The notes below the pieces were generated by a model. The model was given only the letters and a program-made list of their open reading frames with translations, ran no database searches and had not been told where the DNA came from. The translations under genes and the position numbers were made by a program. This document shows, piece by piece, positions 1 to 20,356 of a DNA stretch of 64,000 bases (position 1 is the first letter of the stretch; each line of letters begins with the position of its first letter). Location of the stretch: assembly GCF_002234675.1 (NCBI RefSeq), contig NC_019859.2, forward strand, positions 34,612,460-34,676,459, in the 5' to 3' direction. This DNA comes from Oryzias latipes. Taxonomy: Eukaryota > Chordata > Actinopteri > Beloniformes > Adrianichthyidae.

Positions 1-871
1 TCAATTCTTGCCAGTGACGCGTCCTCTCCTCCTGCACCTGGATCGTCTTATTAAAGGTCACGTGGTCAGCAAAAATTACAACATTGGATTAGTTGACTAT
101 TGTGTGTTTTGTCAAGTATGTGACAAAACACACAACTGTGTCTGATAACAGAAAAACCTAAGAAGTCAGTTAATAATACAGACACTATCAACACTATCTA
201 TGGATTAGGTTCCAGCTCAGATGAGGAAAACAAAGACATTCATGGATCTATTTGTCTTCAAGTGGATGCATCAGAATGGAGCTTGTGGCCCGTCCAGCGT
301 GTTTTTCGACGTTGCAAATAAATTATTTTTCAAAGAGCCTTTTTTTGTCTGCACCTGATTCACGATTTGAATAAAGAAATACTCATTTTAGTATTAATTT
401 TCTTGATACAAGTCCTCCATCGTGAGAGAAATAGCACAAGAACCTTTTTTTTTTTTTAATTTGACAAAATTCAAAATTACACATCTTTTTTTCCATTTGG
501 GACATTCAAATCATAAAATATGAGGCAGTAAAGGATTTTACCAATAGAAAACTGGGAGATGTAAACAATAACTGCACAAGAACGTGTTAAAAACTCGATT
601 TTCATCGGAGCGTGTCTTAAACGACTAAAAATGCCTTGATTTCCGAGCAGCACTTGAAGGCACCGTCAGCCAACCGCGATACCGATGAGGCGCATGAGCA
701 CTGATGACATAGGAAGCTAGAGAGGATTAGCGGCCGCTCGACGAAGCGAAGTTTGGTTTTAACGATCCCGGAAACGACCACGTTCCTCTAAAATGCCATA
801 TTAACGGTGGAAAGGAGAACCCGGTTAAGCCTGAGGCAGGTTCCGCGGTCCACACCGACAGCAGCGTCACA
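1..871. other. Upstream flank and presumed promoter/5' UTR of pi4k2b
   Basis: No coding exon is visible in this stretch. The first 600 bases are AT-rich and unremarkable. From about 640 base composition becomes GC-rich with several CpGs and stays so through coding exon 1, as expected for a TATA-less CpG-island promoter. No clear TATA box was found. The transcription start cannot be placed from sequence alone. Confidence 0.45.
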
Positions 872-8696
<7,825 letters not shown>

Positions 8697-9615
8697 TGCG
8701 AGGGATGAGGAGGAAAACCTCCTCGCTGTCGTCGGCCTTGAAGCCTCCCTGAAAGATAAAACGGGAGGAAACGTCCTCCTCTCTGTGGAAATCCTTCACA
8801 CCCGTCCCTACGAGGCAGAAAATGTGAATCAGCGGTTTTCTCATTTTGGGCAGAGAAATTCCACATCAGCCTCGCCTTACAGCTGTTCTGGTTACCATGG
8901 TGACCTCATTTAACGGTTGCCTTTTCCACAGCAGTGTTTTTTTTTTTCATTCCTAAAAAGATTTTTTTTTAAAAAGTGTCAACTTTGACGCAAAGACAGC
9001 TGGTGGCGTAAAGGCCAAAGACGCAGCTCTGAGACCTCCTGCAGGACCGCCTCTGCTCAGCGGTACTGGGAGGGAACCCCCCCTGCAGGTCCCGCTCCCG
9101 TCCACACACGTTGGCTCTGCCTTTCCTAGTTTCCCGTGGACACATGGGCGTGCAGCTGCTCCAGATGGAACCCAAACACGTCTTTAGAGCCACTGCTGGC
9201 AAACGAAGCCCTCCACCTTCTCCTGTTCCAACTGCCAAATGCTTCAGTCGGAGCGACGCCAGAACGCCTCAAGCAACAAAGATTGTTGAAACTTGAATTT
9301 TGAGGAAGAAGTTGCTGCTCGAATGTAAAGCTGTTTACAGTTTCTACACAGATCCTTGTTTCTAAACATTTCAGTACTAAAGAAGTCAGTCAGCCAGAGG
9401 CAGCCTGATGATGAATGTATGTGATGTTTATTTAAGGAGCAGCGTGGCTCTGCTGCACAGTACTGTGTGAAGGGAAAACCTAACCCAGGACTGAGTCATT
9501 CTTCTTTACTAAATGCTGAAATCATGAACTTTTTATTCCAAATCTATGATTGTATGACAGAAGTTGCATATTTAAAATGATGAGAAATGTAAATAAAATT
9601 TGGGAACTTTGAACG
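8697..9615 (+). other. 3' UTR of pi4k2b with poly(A) signal
   Basis: It follows the TAG at 8694-8696. A canonical AATAAA at 9592-9597 is followed by GT-rich sequence at about 9615-9632, as expected of a cleavage site. The predicted 3' UTR is therefore about 0.9 kb. No repeat is recognised inside it. Confidence 0.7.
9592..9597 (+). terminator. Poly(A) signal of pi4k2b
   Basis: Canonical AATAAA about 900 nt after the stop codon, with a T/GT-rich stretch downstream (TTTCTTTCTGTTTGTTGC). Confidence 0.65.
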
Positions 9616-9799
9616 TTTCTTTCTGTTTGTTGCATCTTCACAGAAACCGTCTGAGAGGAGAAGCGTCATGTGACGCAGATCCTCGCCGGCTTGGTGTTAA
9701 AAACCTTTCGAAGAACACCAGAAACTGACATAAATGTTTTCTTATGCAACAAAGTCCTTTTTTTTTCTGCTTTATCTTTACATTCAGTCCAAATGATCT

Positions 9800-12120
9800 G
9801 AAAACAGGAGGGATCCTCCCCCAGGACGGACAGGCGATCACCAGAACTCGTAGAGAAGAATTAACTTATCTAACTATACAACTACACATTTAAAGTCCAG
9901 CAGATGATCTTCATTCAGACGGAGTTGGGGGGGAGGGGGGCAGTTGGGGTCGCAAGTCAAGCTGGAGGGACAGGATCCACAGCCAGGTTTAGAAGCAGTA
10001 GTAGAGGCAAGCCAGAGGCGAGTGACACGGTCAGGAACAGGAGCACGGATGAGGCAACTGGAATCTGGAAGCACTCCCACTCCCCAGGAGGGGAAAGAGG
10101 GAAAGAGGGACAGTACATGAATCACTGCACCAAACAGAGGCATGGAGAACTAAAAGATCTATAATGATCAAGAATAGAGAAGAGAAGGAGAGTAGAAGTG
10201 GATGACAATAGAGGACAGAACCCCAGAGCACCATAGTTACCCCAGCTTCAAACTTCTACCAGCCTAGTGACAACTTTGTTATTGTTAAGTTTAATTTAAA
10301 CAAATTAACATTAAGTTAAATAATCTCTAAATACTAAATAGTCTGACAATAAGCCTGTCCAAAGAGGAATGTTTTCAGTCTAACTTTGAATGTAGAAACT
10401 GTGTCGGCCTCTCTTACATGAGCTGGGAGTTTATTCCATAAAACAGGGGCTTGGTGGCTAAACGCTCTACCTCCAACCGTACTTTTACTAATTCTAGGAA
10501 CCACAAGCAGTCCTGCATTTTGGGAGAGAAGTGTTCTCATTGGATGGTAAGGGACTATGAGGTCCTTAATATAGGACGGGGCCATTCCATGTAAGGCCTT
10601 ATAGGTTAACAGGAGGATCTTGAACTTGATTCTAGAATCAACTGGGATCCAGTGAAGTGAAACTAACACAGGAGTGATGTGATCTCTTCTGCTGGTTCCT
10701 GCTAACAATCTAGCTGCTGCGTTCTGAACAAGCTGGATACTTCTTAAGGAACTCTTAGGACACCCTGCTAACAAGGAGTTACAGTAATCCAGCCTCGACG
10801 TAACAAATGCATGGATGAGTTTTTCAGCATCACTCTTAGAAAGTATATTTCTGATCTTAGCAATATTCCACAGGTTAAAAAAGGCAGTTCTACACGCCTG
10901 AGATATGTGAGCCTTAAATGATAAATCCTGGTCAAATAAAACCCCAAGGTTTCTAACTGTGGAATTGGGGGCTATACTTATACCATCCAGGGAGACTATC
11001 TGAGCAGACAGAGCATCTCTGAGGTTTTTAGGACCAAGTATAATGACCTCAGTTTTTTCTGGGTTCAAGAGGAGGTAATTAATTGTCATCCAGGTCTTGA
11101 TGTCACTGATGCAGGCATTCAGTTTCTCTATCTTGTCATTCTGGTCTGGTTTTATGGATAAATACAATTGCGTATCGTCGGCATAACAATGAAAATTAAT
11201 GCTGTGTTTCCTGATTATGTTTCCTAGGGATAGCATATAAAGCATAAACAGGATGGGTCCTAAGACTGAGCCCTGTGGGACTCCATAGTTGACTCGAGTG
11301 CACTGAGATGAATGTCCATTTACATTAACGAACTGGTACCTAGGATTTAAACCACTGGAGAGCAGATCCTCTGATCCCTATGTCCTGCTCTAATCTATGG
11401 AGTAAAATACCGTGGTCGATAGTGTCAAAGGCAGCACTGAGGTCTAACAGGACCAGAATAGAAAGTAGTCCCTTTTCTGAGGTCAATAACAAGTCATTAG
11501 AGACTCTAACTAGTGCAGTTTCCGTACTGTGGTAGGGTCTAAACCCCGACTGAAAGTCTTCAAAGTGGCTGTTGTCCTGTAGGTGGCAGTAAAGCTGCTT
11601 AACTACAACTCTTTCTAGGATTTTAGAAATAAAGGGCAGGTTTGATATCGGTCTATAGTTGGCCAAGATGCTAGGATCCAAACTGGGCTTTTTCAGAAGA
11701 GGTTTAACAACTGCATATTTAAAAGACTGTGGCACGTAACCCGTTTCCAGAGAGGCATTTATCATTGTTAATATGGGATCATTAATTAGGGGAAAAGTTT
11801 CTTTAAAAAGTCTAGTGGGAATTGGGTCTAACAGACACGTTGAGGATTTGGAGGACGTAATAATTGATGTTATTTCCGCTTGATCCACAGCAGTGAAGCA
11901 GTCTAATGTTACAGAGGTTTCTATGGATGCCTCCATTTCTACCGCTTCAGCCTGTTCTGGGCTGATAGTAGGAATAACTTGATTTAACTTATGTCTAATA
12001 TTTGAGATTTTACTATCAACAAATGTAAGAAAATCCTCAGAGCTGAGAGAAACAGGAACATGTGGTTCTAGACTTTTTGTTTTTTTAAATGTTGCTTTGA
12101 GCAGTTGAAATGAGAAGTGG
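9800..12120 (-). mobile_element. 5'-truncated L2-type LINE with reverse transcriptase fragments
   Basis: The minus strand encodes a non-LTR reverse transcriptase in two blocks. The first (12120-11340) contains YRPISNLPFISKILE, FQSGFRPYHSTETAL and LLDLSAAFDTIDH. The second (about 11330-10334) contains [10 protein letters not shown], the [12 protein letters not shown] active site with the YADD aspartates, and the downstream [16 protein letters not shown] region of L2/Rex1-like elements. An in-frame stop and a small loss after LQWFKS near 11340 break the ORF. The endonuclease domain is missing (5' truncation). The 3' UTR runs to about 9800 and shares GGAGGGATCCTCCCCCAGGA with the LINE tail at 62195-62256. 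Dead copy. Confidence 0.88.
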
Positions 12121-12179
12121 CTGCTCCAAATGCTCCTTTTGACACCAAAACGTGAACATATCCGAGGACGAGTGAACAC

Positions 12180-13500
12180 GCGTTTGCGGTTTCAGGAGGA
12201 AAGTCTGCAGGAAGCCGGTTCCGTCTCAAGGAAAGTGAAACTGGGGGTTTCTTCCAGAGTAATGCCCTCCGTTTGTTCTGGACCCACACTGCTGCATCTC
12301 CCAAACAGATACAGTAAGGGAGGAGGGGTTGAGGGACGTGTTGGGTGAGGGGGCTATAGAGGGTAGTGTGGTGTAACAAAAGGGGTTCATACAAATGTTC
12401 ATACAAATGTACACCTTGGCTATCCGAAGATTCCTAACCTCTTTTTGTGATAGTAAAACCTGTCCAACACAAAAGGCCTTCAGTGCTAATCTGTTTGCTT
12501 AGTTGTTGGACAGAACAAGTTAGAAAAAGAAAGAAATAAAAGAAACAATGCAACTACAATTCAACATTCAGACTTCCTTTTATGGGGGAACAGCATATTC
12601 ATTCAGGAGAATCAGAACAGCACAACTTCTTTTTTAACAATCTTACACAATAAATTACAACTTTGGACAATTGAAACACACAAAAGTCGCCTAAAATAGC
12701 AATGCAGATGGCAACAGAAACAGGATGCAACGACCTCCGCTTAATACACTTGAAGTCGACTTTGAACAGTCCACCGTCAGATCTTGTTTTTGACAAATAT
12801 TGTCCTCCGTATCCAGCCGCAAGGCATGATGGGCTGCGACAGGATTAGCTGTGGGAAAGATTCCGCAAGAGATCTAAACAGCGATGTGAAATAGACGTCC
12901 ATGAATCGATGTTTATCAGATGCATAAACGTGGAAAACGCTTGATTCAGATGACTTAGATGTGTCCGTGTCCAGCGGGACTGACTGCAGGTTTTTCCACT
13001 GAAAACCTTTGACAGCTCTGTGTTCGTGCTGATCCTGCTCAGACGTTCAAGAACGATTGTTTGTCTCCAACAGAAACTGTGAATCAGATTCCACGGCTGC
13101 TGCCAGTCAGACATGAAGTTTCCTGTTTGCTCAGACCTCCATGCTGCTAAAGCTCATAAGAACTGTTCTGATGCAGAGACTCAGCAGCTTCTTTGTCCAC
13201 ATGATGGAGCCCTCTCCTTGTTTGTGGTTTGACCTGAATGCATGAAAGCATTTCATCTTAGTCAGTTTTCATTTCAGTTGATGTCACCTGAAAGGTTCTC
13301 CTTTCTAAGTGCTTCATTTGCCCCTTATTGTTGACAGTTTAATAGCCGTGATCTGGAATAAAAAAAGAAAATTATTAATTTTGCCTCTGTCCAACACATT
13401 TGCAGATGCAATTAGGAGATGTACATTTATCCACAAACGCTGATTTCTGTTATTTATTTTAAAATGCTCTTGTTTCATTTCTGATGTTGTCTCCCCATCT
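12180..13500. other. Intergenic, no gene recognised
   Basis: AT-rich sequence with scattered short open frames lacking any recognisable domain or splice context. No tRNA, strong hairpin or clear repeat copy was noticed. Confidence 0.4.
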
Positions 13501-13509
13501 GTCCCTGTG

Positions 13510-14240
13510 CTGTATTAGAGGCAGGCACAGGGTGCAGGCCCAGGTTACAGGTGTAGGGTGCGAGCGCAGGGTGTGGACCTAGGGTACAGGTGCAAGGTGT
13601 GGGCCTAGGGTGCGGGTCTAGGTTACGGGCGTAGAGTGCGGGCCCAGGGTACGGGGACAGGGTGTGGCCCAAGTGCAAGCCCAATGTAAGGGCCAAGGGT
13701 GTGGGCCCAGGATACAGATGCGAAGTGTGGGCCCAGGGTACAGATGCGAGGTGTGGGCCTAGGGTGCGGGACTAGGGTGAGGGCCAAGGTTATGGGCGTA
13801 GAGTGAGGGCCCAGGGTACAGGGGCAGGGTATGGGCACAGGTTTTGGGGCAGGGTGCGGACCTGGGTGCCATCACATACTGCGGGCCCAGGGTACGGGGG
13901 CAAGAGAGAGGATACAGATGCGAGGTGCGGGCCTAGGGTGCGGGCCAAGGTTACGGGCGTAAGGTGCAGGCCCAGGGTAGAGGGGCAGGGTATGGGCCCA
14001 GGTTATAGGGGCAGGGTGCGGGCCAAGGGTGGGGGCCAAGGTTACGGAAACGGGCTCAGGGTACGGGGGCAGGGTGCGGGCCCAGGGTGTGTAACCAGGG
14101 TTTGGGCTTAGGGGTGTGGGCCTAGGGTGCGGGCCAAGGTTATGGGGGCAGGGCATGGGCCCGGGTGCCATCCCGTACTGCGGGCCCAGGGTACGGGGGC
14201 AGGGTGTGTGCCCATGGTTTGGGCCTAGGGGTGTGGGACT
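13510..14240 (+). repeat. G-rich minisatellite
   Basis: About 730 nt of degenerate units of about 13-14 nt resembling CAGGGTGCGGGCC, with GGGCCCAGGGTACGG and GGGCCTAGGGTGCG variants. The + strand is strongly G-rich, with dense runs of three or more G, so the array has quadruplex potential. The long frames on both strands are by-products of the repeat. Confidence 0.9.
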
Positions 14241-14249
14241 ACAAGCCTC

Positions 14250-16365
14250 AGCTGCTCAGCCAAGCAATGTGCCTTAAGCTTAGTTGTGTGTTCTTGGAAA
14301 AATGATGACCATGTTTTGAGAAGAAACACAATCCTCACAGGTATTTACAGCACGGCGCAGTTGTAATGCTGTGGATGATGTCACACTGTGAGTCATGGAT
14401 GACCTCACAACCCCATGGCATTTCAGCCTTTATGGACGCTGAAGAGAATCCTTTATGATGCTTGAAAACAAATGTGTTTTATGTAACACTCAGTGCATTT
14501 TGCACTCATGATATAATAACTGCATCAAAGTTATTATATTAACCTTGAACAAAAGTTTCTTCAGGCTGTTATCTGCAAACCAGGAGTTAACTTAGATTGA
14601 AAAAAAAGGGTGTGGGTAACAGAGACCAACAGTAGCTCGCTCACAACTGCTTCCATGTGTGTGGATTGGCACTCTGTCTGAGCGAGTTACTCAGCAGATC
14701 CGAGCCGCTGTGGACAGCAAGCGGGGGAATAATGAAGCTGGCAGAGGTTTGTCCAGCTCTCTTCCCACGCACGGCCTGCCTGACTAAACCAGAAAGACTC
14801 CGAGCTCACGGGGAGAGGACCCACAATGCCTGGCCCGGTGCATTTCTTTCCTGACGCAGCAACGTTTTTGACCATTTTAGGAGGTCTGACATTCCACATC
14901 GGCCTCTTGAATTATGAGCAGAATGTTGTTTCTAAAGTTGTGACTGGACTGCGCTGTTGCCGTTCCAAAAAACAAAGTCTGGAAAAACTCAATAAACACA
15001 AGAATAAATGTGAGAACATTCTCGATTCTTCATTATGTGTCTCTCTGTTATACTGTTTTACAGAAAGATTACAGAAATAACAAAACTGTACCTTTTATTG
15101 GTATTTTTCCCCCCTCAAAGACAGATTTCACTTTTACGTGGAAAAAGGAAAGTAAAATAGTTCATGGTGTCATTAAATGAAGTTATAATTGAGGTCATAC
15201 ATTGAATACAGCTGGTGAGCAGAACCGGGGCTTCGTGATAAACACTGGCACTAGCAGATATAAACAAAGACAATTACACTTCATTTAAGGCAATAATATG
15301 AGCGGGTCACTGCTGACTGGCTCAGGATGTATCCACAATTCACTGAGACCCGGATCCAAGAGGAACAGAACCCTCCTGCTGGTCCGTGAACTGGGACCAG
15401 AGCACATGCCCAGCATTTAGAGGAAACAAACACATTTGAAGCGGAGGAGGACGTTTGCTGAGAAATATAGCAAAGACACTGAATCAGTTTTTCTCAGTTA
15501 CAGCCGTCTTGGGTGGCTGTGACGTCCCTGATTCCAGGCTTTTCTGAAAACCAGCTTGACAGATGTTGGAGGACTTCCAGTGAGAACGTGTCAACTGAGG
15601 AATAACACAGTCGTCAGATCACCAGAAGAGCACAGCCCCCATGTAGGCGTGACAGCAACCTCATGAGCAGTTCTTTGGAAAGCAAAGAGATGCAGCATAG
15701 CAAGCTAAATCATGCGTCAGTGCTTGTTGCTCTCGAATATTCTCAGCTTCCGTATCAAAGGGGGCGTTCCATCCCACAGCCCCCTTTTGCTCTGTTTAGT
15801 CCTGAATCGTATCCTGGACACACCACAGGCTTGTCAGGGTAAAATCTCTGACATCCACCTCTGACTTTGGGAGTTTGTTCATCGCCTGCGCTCTTTGTCT
15901 TTAGGTTTTAGAGAAAGTACATTTGTTTTGCTGTTTGCAGCAACATACAGGTGCATAATGGCATGTAAAGGTTTGAGTGCGTAAAGACCCACTCAGATGA
16001 AAATGACATTTTTGGTGTGGTTAACATGTTTTTGTGGCATTTTTCTGATGATGGAGGACGCATTTTAAAGAAATGAAGCTTAAAATAGCCCTTCTCAGTA
16101 TTTATTTATTCAAATTGTTGTGAATCAAACACATACGAGCAGCCAATAACAAAACCCACTCTTGGACGGACTTAAAATGCCCGCGGTCATTGCATTTATT
16201 TGCCACCTTCTCTTCTGCTGCACCTGAGCTTGTGCACGCTGGACGGGGGGAAAAGAACAGCTCATGAATTCAAACCGAGTGTCCAATTGATTTACAGCAT
16301 TTTAAAAGGTGACACACTCAGAAATGCAAAAAGATAAATGAGGAAGTGAGAAGTTACACCTTCCT
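14250..16365. other. Intergenic, no gene recognised
   Basis: No supported coding exon. The block around 15960-16090 (AAGACCCACTCAGATGAAAA, then TGTGGCATTTTTCTGATGAT) recurs in diverged form at 34797-34880, so part of this stretch is an old dispersed repeat. Confidence 0.4.
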
Positions 16366-16370
16366 CTGGC

Positions 16371-16630
16371 TTCCCATCCATCCATCTCTTTCAGGGTCAC
16401 AGTTCCTGGAGCCTATCCTCGCCACTTTTGGGCAAAGGTGGGGAACACCCTGGACAGTTCGTTACAGCACATCTGGAGACAATTTATCCTTATCAATCGA
16501 CCTATAAAACATGAATTGGGACTGTGGGATGAAGCCAGGAGGAAACCCATGTATGCATGAAAGGACCCAGCTGGGATTCAAACCACTACATCCCTGTGCA
16601 GCGTGTAGCTGCCCATATGCTGCAAAACAT
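16371..16630 (-). mobile_element. Teleost retroposon 3' fragment (CCATCC...GGAGCCTATCC type)
   Basis: Begins with (CCAT)n, followed by GGAGCCTATCC, ACACCCTGGACAG and GATTCAAACC. These are the ordered blocks of a very common fish retroposon 3' end. The short tandem repeat at the left marks the 3' tail, so the element is on the minus strand. Related copies lie at 20068-20350 and 43118-43250. Diverged and not coding. Confidence 0.7.
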
Positions 16631-17764
16631 GCATTTTGGTTGTTGAAGATGGCATTTGGAGTATCTCCATGTGTCTGGGAAGATAATCCTTTGGCTGACA
16701 GTTCATGCAGTTTTAACTTTCTGTTTTAACTTTCATGACCACAGATCATGCAGACGGGCATTCGTGAAAGATCGGGCAGTTATCATTTCTGTTGTAAAGT
16801 CAGACCATTTCACATTAAAGTGAACGGGGGCACCAGAGTGATAGCTCTTTACCCAAACCCAGATCTAGCCAGCCCACTATGGGGTCCTGACACTACAAAC
16901 TGCATTTACCGGGCCTGGGACAGCCACAAACACCAGTTTGCGCCCTGTTGAAACAGCTTTTTTTTCTTGTTATATCCATCTGTCCATCTATCCTTAAGTT
17001 TTCTTGTCTTTTGTTTTATCTTCTTGTATCTTTTTGTCTTCTTTTTGCTTTTTTGTTTTGTATTTATTTCTTTAGTTAATTGTGGATTTTTTAGGGGGGG
17101 TTATGGCTTTTGAGGGCATTGCCCCCCTTCCCATGCTTATACCCGGCCTTGACTTTATCCCATTGGCGAAAGGCGTTGGCGTCTTAGACACTTAGCCACT
17201 TAGAAACAGTCTGACTTACTGATGGCAACAAAAACCAGCAGTAAAGGGATGTATTTGACTTTAACAAAGGTTGTAAACTTTCTCCAAATCCACAGAACAC
17301 ACAAAGACTCCCCCTCCCAGCTTCTCATTAACTGCCGCTAACGCAAAGGCTTTGTTCATGCTTCATTTAGTTCCTGCTAACCGCTTACAGCTGTGGTTCC
17401 GTTTCAGGGAAAGTTCGCCGAGTACATGTGGTTTAACTTTCTTGCATTCTTTGTCCTTTATTTCCAAATACTGTTGAAGTAAATCTTCTCTTGAGAGCAG
17501 AGGAAGAGCATGACATTGTTCAGTAGTTAAACCCGTTTTTATCCGGGTAGTGGGCTATACCCATATGAAATGTCTGCGCTCGATGCAAGACCGCTACGTC
17601 ATTTCCGGTTTGGAGAGTCGACAGCGGAACGGTGTGGCTTACATGAACATGGCTGCGTCTTTGGCCATGTCCTCCAAAAGGGCCCCAGGTGGGCATAACT
17701 TCCAAACCCTATTTAGGAAATATGTTAATTGGTGTTCATATCAGCCCCAGTAACCCAGTAACCC

Positions 17765-18180
17765 GTGCTCAAAGGAATTTTCTATCAATCTCTCAATGTT
17801 AAAATCAAAGATCATTTGTGTTCCCAGCCGGAAGCCAATCGTTTTGAAGACCTAGTTACTGCAGCCCTACGATCGGATGTCCGGCTACATGAATACCAAG
17901 CCGAACGAGACCATCAGAACCGTAAGCAAACACCCCCCGTTAGTGAACAAACTACGGGGGGAAGATTTCGCTCATGCCGATGAAAATAATTTTTTCTTTG
18001 CTCCAGTCAAAGTCTGTCACAATTCCATGATACATGAGTTTAAGGCTCTTATCGACTCTGGCGCCGAAAATAGTCTGATTGATCAGTAATTAGTTAATCG
18101 ACTTTCTCTTCCCACCGAACCCTTCAGTTCTCCCATCAAAGCAGCAGGGTTAGGTGTATGTATCCACGATCCCGTTCTTA
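17765..18180 (+). mobile_element. Decayed Ty3/gypsy retrotransposon, gag end and protease
   Basis: Two overlapping frames carry a gag-like tail (LVTAALRSDVRLHEY) and an aspartic protease core ALIDSGAENSLID (about 18037-18087), which is the LIDSGA signature of gypsy proteases. A stop follows directly after that block and the frames are shifted, so it cannot be functional. The continuation after the MITE at 18181-18852 is at 18856-19160. Confidence 0.75.
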
Positions 18181-18852
18181 AGGCCCGTACACACCGGGAC
18201 GAATATTCGCCAGCGTTTTTCGCCACGTTTTTTGTGTTCACACCCAGGCGATTTTCGCTGACGATGAGCCGAGCGAACTTGCAATTTCATTCCCTGACAG
18301 TAGATGGTGCTTAATGTAAAACAGAAATACTCCTGTACACAAGGTGGCACTGCACAACTTTACGCTTCTTAAAGTCGCTTTTCACTCAGAAGAAAAGAGC
18401 AAGTATTTACGCGCTTGTCAGAATCATACAAAGAAAACATGAATATTTCAAGCACCAGTAGCTCCAACTGATGCTTGGTTCGGGGATATTTTAGAATGTC
18501 CGTCATTATTTCTTCGCGGCAGTGTAGATGCAACTCGGCGTCTATCTTCTTCGCTGGTATGTGTGCTCAGCAAGGCAGTTTTGTGTTTGAGCGCCCCCAA
18601 GTTGTGTTTTACTGTAACTTCAGAAGCTCCAGACACGTGTGCAAAAGCGCCATTCTCATTGGCCGAATAGATTTTGACGCGACGCGTCAAAAAAAACAAA
18701 CAAACCTGAGGCGGGTTTTTTTTTTGACGCTTTGACGCGTGGCGTTTTTTCGCGTCGGTGTGCACACTCTCATTGGTGCCCTTTGTTTAGTCACGAGGCG
18801 TTAAACGTCGGCGAACATCGCCGGCGAAATTCGTCCCGGTGTGTACGGGCCT
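18181..18852. mobile_element. Harbinger-like MITE inserted in the gypsy relic
   Basis: Left end AGGCCCGTACACACCGGGAC at 18181-18200; the right end at 18833-18852 is its exact reverse complement, and the inner bases continue as GAATATTCGCC against GAATTTCGCC. Both sides are flanked by TTA (18178-18180 and 18853-18855), the TWA target duplication typical of PIF/Harbinger. Subterminal GACGCGTCAA and CGTCGGCGAA motifs are CpG-rich. There is no transposase, so it is non-autonomous, 672 bp. Confidence 0.85.
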
Positions 18853-18855
18853 TTA

Positions 18856-19170
18856 GGTTATATCATCGAGGCAGGCAGCATCCGACCCGATCCGCCAAAA
18901 ATTGAAGCCGTCACCAACTGGGAAGTGCCCGACTCCCAAAGGAAGCTTCAACAATTTCTGGGTTTTGGCCATTTCTTTCTGCGTCTCATTCACAACTATA
19001 GAGCCATTGCCGCTCTCCTCACTCAACTCACCTCCACCACCAAACCTAATATTTGGAACTCAGGCGCAGACACTGCCTTCAATAAACTCAAGTATTATGT
19101 CCTATTCCCTTCCCATAATGTCTCATTTTTAGGTGCAAACTTCCCTTCTTCACCCTTTTTTTGTTTTGCC
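18856..19170 (+). mobile_element. Ty3/gypsy relic, end of RT and start of RNase H
   Basis: The frame from about 18856 reads GYIIEAGSIRPDPPKIEAV, then RKLQQFLGFGHFFLRLIHNY and IAALLTQLTS. This is the conserved end of the gypsy RT thumb and the connection to RNase H. The central RT with its YVDD-type active site should lie between the protease upstream and this block but is absent, so the element suffered an internal deletion apart from the MITE insertion. Sequence degenerates after about 19170. Confidence 0.8.
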
Positions 19171-19414
19171 TCTTTTCATTACCGATTTTTAGTATTAATT
19201 TGTGATTTTCAATTTTAAAAGTCTGGCTATCCCATCAGGAACATTAACTGATTTAACAATCCGGTGTCATGTAGCGGAACAAGAGCCAGAAAAAGGAGAT
19301 ATGTGTTTGAGAACGGTGGAATGGATGGAGGACTTCACAAAGCCCTTGGAAGTTCTGCTTTTATAGCCTTTAAAGGGGAAGAGTAAGAATTCATGAAAGC
19401 AGAATACCCTAAAA

Positions 19415-20045
19415 CAAACTCAAATTCACCGTGGCGCCAAAATAAAGAAGTGAAGTAAAGTCACAGGCCAAACTCAATATTTATTGAAAAATGAACTGCT
19501 ACTGATGTGTAAAGTTTAACCTTTTCATATGGAAACAAATGTTAGTTTTGCTTAAGGATCAACCAAAGCTTGATATTACAAACGTATGAGAAAATAAAAT
19601 TTGAAATAAAAGACCCATCAGTGGTATTCTTTTCTTATATTTAAGCATTTCTCTCTCCGTATCCTTTCAAGTTCCTTTTAAAAGTAAATCTTTGTCAAAG
19701 CCAACAACAAAAGAACCAAAAATAATTTTGTCATTCAATAAAAATCCAACATTTCAACTATTAACAGACCAGCCAAGATTCGTATTCTAGCAGAAATGTC
19801 CTCAAAGCTCCTGTTGTTCATCTTTCATTTGGCCATTTTTGTGGAGGCTGAAATGAGTTTGTCCGATGTGACTGGAGCATGGCTGTCAATGACTGTCAAC
19901 AGAAAAAAGGAACGCTCCAACGTACTAGAAAAGCATTTCGGGATTTGTAGTATCAGTGGTACAGTATATACCCGGGAAATCTCTAAAGCACATTTGATAT
20001 GATCTCGCGGCTAATTATAATTACACTGCGAGTTTGACACATGTG
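19415..20045 (+). mobile_element. Non-autonomous hAT-like element, copy 1
   Basis: It shares AGTGAAGTAAAGTCAC, CAAACTCAATATTTATTG, GGCCATTTTTGTGGAGG, GGAGCATGGCT and CACATTTGATATGATCT, in the same order, with 37160-38035. The right end GCGAGTTTGACACATGTG resembles GCCTGAGTTTGACACATTTG at 25570-25589. Those ends and the CAGGGGTGTTGAACTC start of copy 2 are typical of vertebrate hAT non-autonomous elements. Confidence 0.65.
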
Positions 20046-20067
20046 CCTTAAAAGAACTGAGAAACAT

Positions 20068-20350
20068 TAATTCATCTTCTACCGTTTTATCACTTTCGTG
20101 GTCACAGGGCTGCCGGAGCCTATCCTGGCGACTTGTGGGCGAAGGCAGGGGGACATCCTGCCTTCGCCTTGCAGCTCTCTGTCGCAGGGTCGCAATCACA
20201 CACCCATTCACACTCACACCTAGGGACAATTAAGAGTTGCCAATTGACCAATGGAGCATGTTTTTGGATAGTGGGAGGAGTCCCTGGAGAGAACCGCATG
20301 CACGGGGAGAACACGCAAACTCCACACAGAAATGTCCCCCATTGGTGTTC
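20068..20350 (-). mobile_element. Teleost retroposon 3' fragment
   Basis: Ordered blocks GGAGCCTATCC, CACACCCATTCACACTCACA, GGACAATTAAGAGTTGCCAA and CACGGGGAGAACACGCAAAC are typical of the fish retroposon also represented at 16371 and 43118. Orientation as for those copies. Truncated and not coding. Confidence 0.75.
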
Positions 20351-20356
20351 TGGTTC

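Noticed and set aside
13475-14171. Several long frames of 65-102 codons on both strands
   Set aside because: They are produced by the stop-poor G-rich minisatellite and show only its periodic residues.
16748-16951. 67-codon frame in the 16.7 kb intergenic region
   Set aside because: No recognised motif, start context or splice signals, and surrounded by repeat debris; not enough to call a gene.
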